Source: Rhodanobacteraceae bacterium | GTDB taxonomy: Bacteria; Pseudomonadota; Gammaproteobacteria; Xanthomonadales; Ahniellaceae | Reading direction: 5' to 3' | Length of the DNA stretch: 64,000 nucleotides | Assembly: GCA_016708465.1 (NCBI GenBank) | Contig: JADJFT010000001.1 | Coordinates: 124,001 to 188,000, forward strand | Shown here: piece by piece, positions 18,558 to 26,295 of the stretch | Layout of the letters: each line of letters opens with the position of its first letter | Position numbering within the stretch: position 1 is the stretch's first letter | Notes under the pieces: generated by a model | What the model was told of the DNA's origin: nothing | The model's database searches: none | What the model saw: only the letters and a program-made list of their open reading frames with translations | Program-made: the position numbers and the translations under genes

Positions 18558-18560
18558 GAG

Positions 18561-18619
18561 GTTCAAGACCAGAGTTAAGTCGCGCCGTTTACGGCGTCGG
18601 CTTGGACGAAAAGTTAGCC
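18561..18619 (-). repeat. Integron attC site (59-base-element type)
   Basis: Read on the minus strand, a 59-bp element: R'' ggctaac, L'' arm tccaagccgacgccg, loop taaa, L' arm cggcgcgacttaa, spacer ctctggt, R' cttgaac. The arms pair with one unpaired A in the L'' side, the asymmetry that marks attC. The stop codon of the DUF4279 gene lies inside R'', as in known cassettes. R' begins with C rather than the usual G, so the site may be poorly active. Confidence 0.8.
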
Positions 18620-19039
18620 TGCATGCCCATGATCCTCGACGAAATAGTGATCGAGATCGAGAGCTACACCCAACTGCGCAGCCTTGCGAACTACCTCACG
18701 ATTGAAATGCATGCCGGAACCCGTACTCGACGGATAGTAGCCGACGCATTGCAAGGTGATGTCGTAGGACACCCAAAGTAGCGGCAAAAGCTCTAGACGA
18801 GTGCCAAGTGTTGTGAGCAGCGCTTGGATGTGATTATCCAACGGCACCGTATCGTCTAGTTCACTGCGGAGTACCCAACACATGGAGGAGAACGCTTTCC
18901 CTGACTTTACGTTGATGTCACCCGCGTCCCATGCCTCACTAGGCTTGAGATTGAGTTGCGCAGTAACCTGCTTGTGGCTTCCTGGGCCTGTGATCATTAC
19001 GTAGGCATATTCTCTGGGCGTGAGTTGCGGTTTGCTCAT
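18614..19039 (-). CDS. DUF4279 family protein in an integron cassette
   Basis: 141 residues from ATG 19039 (MSKPQLTPREYAYVMITGPG). The pattern LNLKPSEAWDAGD, then CWVLRSELDDTVPLDNHIQALLTTL, and a short strand-rich C-terminus fit DUF4279, a family of unknown function. No signal peptide. Its stop codon is embedded in the attC that follows, so it is the gene of one cassette. The upstream site gttaacc at 19031-19037 region may be the remnant of the preceding attC. The longer upstream frame is antisense to the IS1182 remnant and is rejected. Confidence 0.72.
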   Translation of the reverse strand: MSKPQLTPREYAYVMITGPGSHKQVTAQLNLKPSEAWDAGDINVKSGKAFSSMCWVLRSELDDTVPLDNHIQALLTTLGTRLELLPLLWVSYDITLQCVGYYPSSTGSGMHFNREVVRKAAQLGVALDLDHYFVEDHGHAG

Positions 19040-19050
19040 GAAGGTTAACG

Positions 19051-19569
19051 ACGCTGTAGAAAAAGTGGCCCCAATCTTGCTCGCATGAATGCAGCTGAGC
19101 AAGGGATCTGACGATGGCGCGATACAAGTTTGTCGACATGAGTCCGCGGTTGTTGCCGGTGGATCTGGAGGCGCAGCTGGTGCCGGGGACGTTTGCGCAT
19201 GCGGTGCATCACCTGGTCGATGCGCTGGACCTGTCGGCGTTCGACGCACACTTTCGCAATGACGACAATGGTGCATCGGCACATGCGCCGGCGATGCTTC
19301 TGAAGGCGGTGCTGCTGGGCGTTGACCTGCTTGCCGATTTCCAGGCATCGGAATCCGCGTGCCGCGACTGCGCGCTGCGTGCGCAATGCCTGCGCAAACC
19401 GCACACGACTAAGACGCGACAGCTCGCGGTGTTGACTCGCAGGTCCAGCGAAACGCAGACGCAGAACATGCGTGCGCGCATCGACAGCGCTCGGTAGAAC
19501 GCAATACGGAAGACGTTTCGCGACGGTCGAGCCGGTGTTCAGCAACATCCGCCACAACAAGCAGTTAGT
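19051..19569 (+). mobile_element. IS1182-type insertion sequence remnant
   Basis: Left end probably tgtagaaaaagtggcccc at about 19052. The transposase start and a displaced C-terminal piece (FATVEPVFSNIRHNKQL, about 19518-19568) are present, but the middle is missing and no right inverted repeat is seen. It sits exactly where the attC of the coiled-coil cassette should be, between that gene's stop and the next cassette's start. Confidence 0.6.
19114..19497 (+). pseudogene. IS1182-family transposase, internally deleted
   Basis: Begins MARYKFVDMSPRLLPVDLEA and continues GTFAHAVHHLVDALDL, AHFRNDDNGASAHAPAMLLK, the N-terminus of IS1182 transposases. It then jumps to a Cys-rich segment (SACRDCALRAQCLRKP) that normally lies several hundred residues later, ends early, and the final conserved piece is in another frame. 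No DDE core remains, so it cannot act. Confidence 0.75.
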
Positions 19570-19579
19570 TCCCACCTCG

Positions 19580-20065
19580 TTACCTAAGTGACGGCCAGTG
19601 CTTTATGACGCTCCACCAGATGACTGTCGCTACGATGGACGCGAGCACGCCAAGAAAGAAGCCGACCAGCCGTTCTTTGGCAATCTCTGTCTTTGAGGGA
19701 ACCCCAGCAAGTTTCCGAAAGACGCCGATGTCAGCTTGCGCGATGCTCTGGACCGCCTGCAACTCTTTTTCAACCGATGTTTTTTTCTCCTTCGCGTCGT
19801 GAAGGCGCTCTAGGGCAATCGCCAGTTCTCTTTGATTCGCCTCGGACGCCGACTTTAGTTCGTCAATCGCCTCAAGTGCATCGGTTAGATTCTTACGAGC
19901 TAATTCGATCTTCGCTAATCTTGCATCAACGGTTTCGTAAAGCGAGACCTTTGGCATCAGTTCTGCATAAGCGCGTCCGTCCCGTATTCCGAAGCCAAAT
20001 ACCGGTTTGGTCCAAAGATTGACCGCTTTGACTAGGGCGTTCGCAATGAGGGATGGAAGCTCCAT
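19580..20065 (-). CDS. Coiled-coil protein with C-terminal membrane anchor, integron cassette gene
   Basis: 161 residues from ATG 20065 (MELPSLIANALVKAVNLW), placed 3 bases after the R' box of the upstream attC, which decides the start. Residues about 45-115 are charged and heptad-like (LAKIELARKNLTDALEAIDE), suggesting a coiled coil; residues about 132-152 (LVGFFLGVLASIVATVIWW) form one membrane segment near the C-terminus. No family recognised. Tail-anchored coiled-coil proteins of this size occur among phage-defence effectors, but that link is speculative here. Confidence 0.65.
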   Translation of the reverse strand: MELPSLIANALVKAVNLWTKPVFGFGIRDGRAYAELMPKVSLYETVDARLAKIELARKNLTDALEAIDELKSASEANQRELAIALERLHDAKEKKTSVEKELQAVQSIAQADIGVFRKLAGVPSKTEIAKERLVGFFLGVLASIVATVIWWSVIKHWPSLR

Positions 20066-20068
20066 GAG

Positions 20069-20152
20069 ATCTAACACCGCGTTAAGACGCCGCCGGCTGG
20101 CAGCGGTTGGTTGAAACGAAAAACTTCCCGGCGGTCGGCTTGATAGTTGGAC
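20069..20152 (-). repeat. Integron attC site, 84 bp
   Basis: On the minus strand: R'' gtccaac (20152-20146), L'' tcaagccgaccgccgg, a long variable loop, L' ccggcggcgtcttaa, R' gttagat (20075-20069). R'' fits RYYYAAC and R' fits GTTRRRY. The arms pair over about 13 bp with one extra unpaired A on the L'' side, the extrahelical base that directs strand choice. The upstream gene stops 2 bases before R'' and the next gene starts 3 bases after R', exactly the cassette layout. Confidence 0.88.
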
Positions 20153-20153
20153 G

Positions 20154-20737
20154 TCATTTGCGGCAACGCGCATCAAGTGCATGGCCAACTTTAGTCAGCT
20201 GCCTTTCGAGAACGTGATGACTAAAGCTTGGTAGGGTTCGATCGGGGTCGCCTCGCGTAAGATGTACTTCCAATGGGCCGTGGAAGCCGAATCCGAACAT
20301 CGGATCCCTTGCGTGCTTTCGTGTCTTGATGCTTTCAATGAATGCAGTCATTTCGGCGTTGGAGAACGCAAGCACCAGTGACTTCCACCACGAGGCATCG
20401 CTCTTCTTTGAACGATCCTCATCGCCAGGGTACAAACCGAATAGAAGAAAGAAATCCGCTTCTGGAGCGACTGCAAAAGTATTGAACCAAGTGTAGTAAG
20501 CAAACCGTTTCGTGCGGGCGCGCTTCGCCGGAGGTGGCATGTAAGTTCGAGAGGATTTCACCTGAATGGATATGCAACCAGTGCCTCCAGAATTCCGTTT
20601 CGCTAGCAGGAGATCGACACCCTTCTGCTGACGGGAAGCAGGCACAAAACAGAGTACCCGTCCTTCGACGTGAAGCGAGCAGACAGCAGATTCGCTGCCG
20701 CATACTCGGAATAAGGAAGTGTGAACACGGGTTCCAT
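20154..20737 (-). CDS. PD-(D/E)XK-like (restriction-endonuclease fold) protein in an integron cassette, one-base frameshift
   Basis: Reading from ATG 20737: MEPVFTLPYSEYAAANLLSA, then ARFTSKDGYSV, and after a frame change VPASRQQKGVDLLLAKRNSG and CISIQVKSSRTY. The D...(x)n...QVK arrangement is the metal-binding core of the PD-(D/E)XK fold, and the N-terminal helix fits DUF4365-like relatives. The change falls in a run of four T (coding strand, 20646-20649); one more T gives 195 codons with no interruption. The C-terminal half is not recognised. It lies 37 bases after a 58-residue ORF and directly before an attC, so both probably share one cassette. Confidence 0.6.
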
Positions 20738-20774
20738 ATGGTGCCTTTTTCAAGAAGCGATCGTGCGGTAGCGA

Positions 20775-20951
20775 CTACTTCCACTTTATCGACTTCAACT
20801 CGATCTCGCACCCTTTGTGCTTGTCCCTCAGCTTTTGCATCACCAGCGTTTCACTTTCCTGCGCCATTGATCCAGACCAACTTGTGCTGGTCCAAGATGA
20901 CGAACCTATCTTGCGATATCGATACTGCACCTGTACGTATGGTGATGCCAT
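20775..20951 (-). CDS. 58-residue basic protein at the head of the integron cassette
   Basis: Frame from ATG 20951 begins MASPYVQVQYRYRKIGSSSW and continues TSTSWSGSMAQESETLVMQK, ending in a Lys-rich tail ELKSIKWK. Low-complexity Ser/Thr/Trp strand followed by a charged helix. The residue pattern looks like protein, and the frame is on the same strand as, and 37 bases before, the PD-(D/E)XK-like gene. No homolog is recognised and no clear Shine-Dalgarno is visible. It might be a partner or immunity protein of the next gene. Confidence 0.5.
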   Translation of the reverse strand: MASPYVQVQYRYRKIGSSSWTSTSWSGSMAQESETLVMQKLRDKHKGCEIELKSIKWK

Positions 20952-21015
20952 TGGCTATCTCGGTTTCGCGTTGTTAGAGGGACACGCTTGAGTGTGCGGC
21001 ACACTTATTGCTGAC

Positions 21016-21054
21016 GCCTAACACCAATTCTCCGGCGGAATCGCTGGGTTAATG
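21016..21054 (-). repeat. Possible degenerate attC or integration boundary
   Basis: Minus strand gttaggc (21022-21016) is a perfect GTTRRRY core, followed by the cassette that leads to the 58-residue ORF. Upstream, cattaac at 21054-21048 and a small imperfect hairpin (ccagcgattc with gaattgg) resemble a shortened attC. The element is only 39 bp, below the usual size, so it may be a degenerate site or the array boundary. A 29-residue frame (start 21107) ends in this core. Confidence 0.4.
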
Positions 21055-21059
21055 GGTGG

Positions 21060-21178
21060 ATATTGTGGGTCGGTGGAGTTGGTGGTCAAGACAAATCGTT
21101 GGGGCATGCGGGTTTTTTTGGGGGATTGGGTTGGAGATTTTTGTGCGTTGTCGTCCGTGGTGGGGCGTGATTTCGGGG
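21060..21178 (-). promoter_or_regulatory. C-rich, G-poor tract, candidate Rho-utilisation region
   Basis: The minus-strand transcript after the FHA-cytochrome stop has several times more C than G for about 120 bases, with regularly spaced C clusters and little structure. That is the typical signature of a rut site for Rho-dependent termination. It would separate transcription of the redox operon from the cassettes downstream. It also contains the 29-residue frame mentioned at the attC-like boundary, which is not supported as a gene. Confidence 0.4.
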
Positions 21179-22828
21179 TCATTGACCTGGGTGTGCGGCG
21201 TCGTGGAAGGCGTGGCAGGCGATACAGGTTGTCGGTACCAAGTTTTTTGCGTGTTCGCCGCCGTGGCATTGACGACAGTTATCGATGTCCGGCAATAACA
21301 GCGCTTCGCTTGATGTTGCGGTTTCGGCGTTGTGGCAGTCGATGCATTGCATCGTCGTGTGCGAACCGTGGTCGAAGCGTGCCTTCGGGAACCAGGCGCC
21401 GGCCACGCGTACTGGCGCCACTGTCCAGTCTTGCGTGGCATTGCGCGATACCGCATGACAGGTACTGCAGGCCTTGTCCTGAAATAAACGGTCGATCGCA
21501 GAGCGTGCCTGATCGCGCGCCCAACTCAATGCCTCGGCACGTTCCTGTGGCGTGATCGACTGGCCGGGACGACGGCGCACGCGCACCACAGTCGGCGCGT
21601 TCACCTCGTTGAAACCGCCTTCCAGCGCTTCGCGCGCGAAGAACTCGGTGATGGTGTAGCCGACTTTTTCGACGCTCGCGTGCGGCACTTCGCGCTGCGC
21701 ATCGCGGATCGAGAACGTCAGCTTGTGGCAGCCTTGGCAATGGCGTTCGAAGGCGATTGGCTGCATCCGCGCGCCGCCTGCTTCCGGGACATGGCAATTG
21801 GCGCATTCGAGCACTTTGTCGGTGCCATCGGGACCGCGAACTCCGGCCGGATCGAGATGCGCATCGTGCGGAAAGATCAGACCGCTCTGTTCCTTGATGC
21901 CGGGCGTCGCCAGTGCCGCCCGCACCGGCGCGAACTCGCCGCGCGCATCCCACTGCGGCAACGACACCACGAAACCGTCATGCCGCGTACCGAAATCGGC
22001 AACATCGGCATGCACGTTGGCATCCTTGATGCGCGTGGTGATGTCGGTATGGCAATCGTCACAGAGTTGCTGATCGGCGCGGACCAAACCGGCGCTGCCA
22101 TTGTGATCGCGATGACAGTGCGCGCAGCGATCATTACCGGCCAAGGACAGATCGAAATCGGTATCGACGTGGGCGGCAGTCTTGGCATGACAGGCCAAGC
22201 ATTGTTCGTCGCGTACCGATACGAACGCATCAACATGGCATTGCTGACAATCGTTGCCGAAGAAATGGTGTGCGGACGCCAGCGAACCGGTTTCCCAAAG
22301 TGGTCGGCCACTCAGCGGTACCGCTTCGACGACATCGCGCACCGGTACGGCGTAATGCGCCGCCAGCGGCACGCCGAGACCGATCAGCAGCGTCAGCAAC
22401 AGCAGCGCCCAAGACCAGCGTCGCTTGCCGAGACCACCCTCAGTCAGCGTCAGCTTCGGTAGCGGCCGCGCGGCTTCGGCTTCGGCCTCGTCGATCGTAT
22501 TGATTTCAACCGCAGCGTCGTAATCGGCCGGTGGATCGACCAAGCGGATACGGGTACTGCCGATATCGATCACCGCGCCGGATTTCACCGTCGCGCTCTG
22601 CTGAGACACACCATTGATGCGCACGCCGGCAGCGATCAGCGACTCGATCCGATAGCGACCGCCGCCGACCGCAGTGACGCGTGCGTGCGCCAGTGCTGCG
22701 CGCAGGTCGGTGATGTAGACCGCTTGGTCGGTACCGCGGCCGATGCCGAGCGTGTCGCCGAAATGGATGTCGTCCTCGAAGACATCACCGTTCGCGCGTT
22801 TCAGTACCCGTCGAATCAGCCAGCGCAT
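21179..22828 (-). CDS. FHA-domain, membrane-anchored decaheme cytochrome c
   Basis: 549 residues. Residues about 20-95 form a forkhead-associated (FHA) domain (LGIGRGTDQAVYITD, VRINGVSQQSATVKSGAVI), normally a phosphothreonine reader in the cytoplasm. One membrane segment at about 140-160 follows. The rest carries ten CxxCH motifs from residue 194 to near the C-terminus, so ten hemes face the periplasm. A cytoplasmic FHA module wired to a multiheme electron carrier is an unusual combination. Third gene of an operon, 7 bases after the cytochrome b-like gene. Confidence 0.85.
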   Translation of the reverse strand: MRWLIRRVLKRANGDVFEDDIHFGDTLGIGRGTDQAVYITDLRAALAHARVTAVGGGRYRIESLIAAGVRINGVSQQSATVKSGAVIDIGSTRIRLVDPPADYDAAVEINTIDEAEAEAARPLPKLTLTEGGLGKRRWSWALLLLTLLIGLGVPLAAHYAVPVRDVVEAVPLSGRPLWETGSLASAHHFFGNDCQQCHVDAFVSVRDEQCLACHAKTAAHVDTDFDLSLAGNDRCAHCHRDHNGSAGLVRADQQLCDDCHTDITTRIKDANVHADVADFGTRHDGFVVSLPQWDARGEFAPVRAALATPGIKEQSGLIFPHDAHLDPAGVRGPDGTDKVLECANCHVPEAGGARMQPIAFERHCQGCHKLTFSIRDAQREVPHASVEKVGYTITEFFAREALEGGFNEVNAPTVVRVRRRPGQSITPQERAEALSWARDQARSAIDRLFQDKACSTCHAVSRNATQDWTVAPVRVAGAWFPKARFDHGSHTTMQCIDCHNAETATSSEALLLPDIDNCRQCHGGEHAKNLVPTTCIACHAFHDAAHPGQ

Positions 22829-22835
22829 CGTCGCC

Positions 22836-23738
22836 TCACCAGTAGAAGAACACGCTGACGACGTGCGCGATCAACGCACCGAGCAGGGCGAACGACAGTG
22901 GCACGTGCACGTACAGCCAGACTTCCATCAGCGCCTGCAATTGCAAATCGCGACTCAGGCGAGTAGTCACGGTTTTTTTGCGTGCCAGCACGTCCATCAG
23001 CTTGCGCAATGCTTCGTTCTTGCTGTCCGCCGCGTGCGACGACAGAAAATCGACCATCGCGAACATCGTCGGCATATCGCGCGTATTGCCGTCGCTGCGC
23101 TGCTCGGCGTCACGTTGTTCGAGGTAGGCGCGGACCTGGTCGATTGCGGAATCGGTGTCTTCGCGCGGACGCAACAGGCGCCAAGCCGAGCCACCGATCC
23201 GAATACGTTCGTTGGAACGGAGAACTGCGCCGTGAATCTTCGGATCGACGGCATCTGCCAACGACAGCGCTTGTTGATCGAGTTCGACGATTTCGTCGAG
23301 CATCGCCTGCCGCGTCGTGTTGTCGCGGTTGCGCGTCATCAGTGCCGGATAGCGCAGGTAAGTGAATAGTCCGAACAGCCCCGACGCGATGACCAGCAGC
23401 ATCAGTAGCAGCGCCAGTGTGTGGATGTTCAACCCAACCTGGAATCCCGTGTGCAGGAAAGTGATGACGATCAGCGCCGTTCCGAGATAGACGTGCGCCG
23501 AAGCCCAGCCAAGCATGCTTCCAAGGCGGTTGCCATAACGGCGTTTGCGAATGCCGAAGGCCATCAGCCAGAGAATCAGCGTCGCCGCGATCGTGCCCAA
23601 GGTGTAGCCGAGCCAAGTGCCGCCATTCGGTACACCGATCGGATCATGCCAGAGATACGCGACCGCGCTGGCGATCACCAACACCAGCGACACCCACAGA
23701 TAACGCGCACCAGCGAAGCTGAGGATGGAGTCGCGCAT
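22836..23738 (-). CDS. Membrane cytochrome b-like protein
   Basis: 300 residues with about five hydrophobic segments (roughly 10-30, 43-65, 80-103, 106-127 and 270-296). Histidines lie within or next to them (WASAHVYLG, TFLHTGF, LNIHTLALL, WLYVHVPLSF, ALIAHVVS), which suits heme b binding. A soluble segment of about 130 residues separates the fourth and last segments. Between a multi-cofactor flavo/iron-sulfur protein and a decaheme cytochrome, it is best read as the quinone- or heme-linked membrane subunit. Exact family not determined. Confidence 0.7.
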   Translation of the reverse strand: MRDSILSFAGARYLWVSLVLVIASAVAYLWHDPIGVPNGGTWLGYTLGTIAATLILWLMAFGIRKRRYGNRLGSMLGWASAHVYLGTALIVITFLHTGFQVGLNIHTLALLLMLLVIASGLFGLFTYLRYPALMTRNRDNTTRQAMLDEIVELDQQALSLADAVDPKIHGAVLRSNERIRIGGSAWRLLRPREDTDSAIDQVRAYLEQRDAEQRSDGNTRDMPTMFAMVDFLSSHAADSKNEALRKLMDVLARKKTVTTRLSRDLQLQALMEVWLYVHVPLSFALLGALIAHVVSVFFYW

Positions 23739-23740
23739 GC

Positions 23741-26149
23741 TTATCGCCGTGATTGCGCGTAGGCGATGAATTCATCCGGTCCGATGCGCAGCGCCGCACC
23801 GGTCGGACAGGCGCGCACGCAGGCAGGGCCACCCTTGAGGTCCTTGCACATGTCGCACTTCACTGCTTTTTTCTCGGCCGGCGACGGCGGTTTGAGCGGG
23901 TCGTAAGGTGATTCGCCCGGTCCTGGACCACTGCCGAACATCAACCACGACAGCAGCCCCGGCTTCTTCGGCGGCTTCGCGGCCATGTGGATCACGCCAT
24001 AGGGGCAGTTGCGTTCGCAGTTGCCACAGCCGATGCAGTTGTCAGCGATGAACACCTCGCCATTCGGTGCACGATGGATCGCGTCCGGCGGGCAATCTTT
24101 CATGCAATGCGGATGTTCGCAGTGCCGGCATGACGTCGGCACATGCACGTTCGCAAAGGTCGGGCCAGCCTCGCGGTCGAGCCGTGAGGTGCCGTGGTGG
24201 GTTTCCGCGCAGGCCTTTTCACAGTTGTCGCAGCGCACGCACAAGGACTCGTCGATCAACAAAATATCGGTGGCTTCGCCGGCCCCTTGTGTGAGCAGGA
24301 AGGAGACGATGTCGCTGCCAGCACCAATTTGCTGCATCGCGATGTTGGCCGCGGTGCGTGCCGAATACTCGGCCTGCAGGCGCAGGCGCAGCAGCGGATC
24401 GCGCGCGACGGCACGCTTGAATGCCTCACCATCGACGCGGATGGTTTCGGTGGCAATGGCAGCTTTGGCAGTTGCTGAGCGCTTGCTTTCACCGAGCAGC
24501 GCCATCTCGCCGACATAGCTGCCGGCAGGAACGTAAGACAGCACAATTTCCTTGCCACCGATCTCGCGCGAAATCGTTAGCGAACCGCGTCGCACCAAGT
24601 GCAGACAGTCGCCAGGTTCGCCTTCCTGGAACAGCAGTTCACCCGCCTTGTAGCGACGGATCTCGGCCGACTCGACCATTTCCGTCAGCTTCTCGATACC
24701 GGACTCCGGGGTGAAGCGGCTCTGCAATGCGCGTGCGATGAATACCTTGTCGACTTCACGCTTCACCGCCTCCACCGACTGGATCAAGCGGTTCATCGAA
24801 CGTCGCGGCGTTTCGATCAGCAGACAGTTTGACTCTGCGATGACGGTGGCAGAGCGCCGCCGCCCCGAGATCAGGCCCATTTCGCCGAAGAACTCGCCGG
24901 CCTTGAGCGCGACGCGCTGCACGCCGGCGTCGTCGACCAGCACCGCCACCTCGCCGTCGACGATTGAGTAGAAGGAGTTGGTGTAATCGTTGCGCTCGAA
25001 GATCGTTTCACCCGGCCGCGGTGTGCGAATCTCGGAATCGATCAAAAATTCGCGCAATTGCAGTGGTGTGATCCTAGCCAGCAGCGGCACGCGTTCCTGG
25101 ATGCGCGCGAGCAGGGCATTCACCGAGGTGATACCGGCAACATTGCGGAACTTGGCCTTGAGCAGCGGTTCGTCGGCCGGTTCGACATGGCGGCCGAGAA
25201 TGTATTCGACGACTTCGAAGCCTTGGTTCATCGCCTGCTTGATCAGCGGATAGCCGGCCAGTGCACCGACGATGTACAGGCCAGGTACGTTGGATTCGTA
25301 ACGTTCCGAGATCGCCGGTACCGCGTTCGGGTCCTTGCTCGGGAAAACCACACCACAGGCTTCGACGAAGGCGCGCGGCGCGGTGGCACCGAGGCGGGCG
25401 ATGATGCGGTCACACAGAATTTGCGCCTTGCCGTTCTGGGTGGCGACGTGCATGCGCAAGCGCTTGCGGCCAACGCGCAATTCTTCGACCGACTCTGGCC
25501 CCGAGTTGTACCAACACTGAATCGTGCCGTCCTCGATCGCACGCAGAATCAGCCGTAGGTTGCCTTCTTTGGCACGCGCGAATTCATCGCGACGATTGAT
25601 CACGATGACCTGATTGTTCTTCGCTAGCGCCAGCGCGTTCTCGATTGCGGCATCGCCAGCACCGACCACGACGATGGTTTCGCCGCTGTAGGCGTCTGGG
25701 TCGTCGAGTTGATACTGCACGGTCGGCAGGTCTTCGCCGGCCACACCGAGCTTGCGCAGGTTGCCCTGCATGCCGATGCCGAGCACGACATGTTGCGCAT
25801 GAACCAAGACGCTATTCGTGCACTCGATGTGGAATCCATCGTTGGCGCGCGTGATCTTCGCGACCTCGTGGCCATGGCGCACCTTGACCTTGAGGCGGGC
25901 AACGCCTTCGTCCCATTCCTGCAGGATCTTTTCGCGGCTGCCGGCGGTGAAGGACAGCGGCGAGCGCAGCGGCAGTACGCCAGGCTCATCCATCACGTGC
26001 TTGGCTTTCTGGTAGCGGAAGATCGTATTCGACAAGTGTGGTGCTGCTTCCAGCAATACATGCGACACGCCCAGTTCTGCCGCATGAGCTGCGGCACTGA
26101 GCCCGCCGGGACCGGACCCGACTACTGCGATGTCGACGCGTTCCTGCAT
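23741..26149 (-). CDS. FAD/NAD(P) oxidoreductase with two cyclic-nucleotide-binding domains and a four-cluster ferredoxin domain
   Basis: 802 residues from ATG 26149. Residues about 1-330 form a thioredoxin-reductase/YpdA-like flavoprotein (FAD loop VVGSGPGGLSAA, second nucleotide loop VVVGAGDAAIENA) without an obvious CxxC redox pair. Two Crp-like cyclic-nucleotide domains follow (GEFFGEMGLISGRRRSAT and SYVGEMALLGESKRSAT). The C-terminus has four Cys groups, CVRCDNCEKAC, CRHCEHPHCMKDC, CIGCGNCERNC and CDMC...CVRAC, giving four [4Fe-4S] clusters of the DmsB/NrfC kind. Probably an electron-input module regulated by a nucleotide. First gene of the redox operon; earlier in-frame starts lie in non-coding sequence. 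Confidence 0.85.
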   Translation of the reverse strand: MQERVDIAVVGSGPGGLSAAAHAAELGVSHVLLEAAPHLSNTIFRYQKAKHVMDEPGVLPLRSPLSFTAGSREKILQEWDEGVARLKVKVRHGHEVAKITRANDGFHIECTNSVLVHAQHVVLGIGMQGNLRKLGVAGEDLPTVQYQLDDPDAYSGETIVVVGAGDAAIENALALAKNNQVIVINRRDEFARAKEGNLRLILRAIEDGTIQCWYNSGPESVEELRVGRKRLRMHVATQNGKAQILCDRIIARLGATAPRAFVEACGVVFPSKDPNAVPAISERYESNVPGLYIVGALAGYPLIKQAMNQGFEVVEYILGRHVEPADEPLLKAKFRNVAGITSVNALLARIQERVPLLARITPLQLREFLIDSEIRTPRPGETIFERNDYTNSFYSIVDGEVAVLVDDAGVQRVALKAGEFFGEMGLISGRRRSATVIAESNCLLIETPRRSMNRLIQSVEAVKREVDKVFIARALQSRFTPESGIEKLTEMVESAEIRRYKAGELLFQEGEPGDCLHLVRRGSLTISREIGGKEIVLSYVPAGSYVGEMALLGESKRSATAKAAIATETIRVDGEAFKRAVARDPLLRLRLQAEYSARTAANIAMQQIGAGSDIVSFLLTQGAGEATDILLIDESLCVRCDNCEKACAETHHGTSRLDREAGPTFANVHVPTSCRHCEHPHCMKDCPPDAIHRAPNGEVFIADNCIGCGNCERNCPYGVIHMAAKPPKKPGLLSWLMFGSGPGPGESPYDPLKPPSPAEKKAVKCDMCKDLKGGPACVRACPTGAALRIGPDEFIAYAQSRR

Positions 26150-26295
26150 GGTTCGCCCTGTACGATGGCCGATCTTAGCCGTTGCGCGAACGGGACCGAA
26201 AGGCGATTTGCTACATTCCGTTGCGAATGACGCCTTGGCCGAGATAGCAACCACCGCCGCGCCGCTTACAATGTCATCACCAAGGGAGGCACGCC

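Noticed and set aside
18614..19348. 244-residue version of the DUF4279 protein
   Set aside because: The extra N-terminal 103 residues are antisense to the IS1182 remnant; the DUF4279 domain begins at ATG 19039.
20534..20977. 147-residue plus-strand frame over the cassette genes
   Set aside because: Antisense to the nuclease-like gene and the 58-residue ORF; no recognisable features, and attC orientation favours the minus strand.
21016..21107. 29-residue minus-strand frame starting MPQRFVLTTNS
   Set aside because: No ribosome site, lies in the C-rich tract and ends in the GTTRRRY core; noted only as part of the boundary element.
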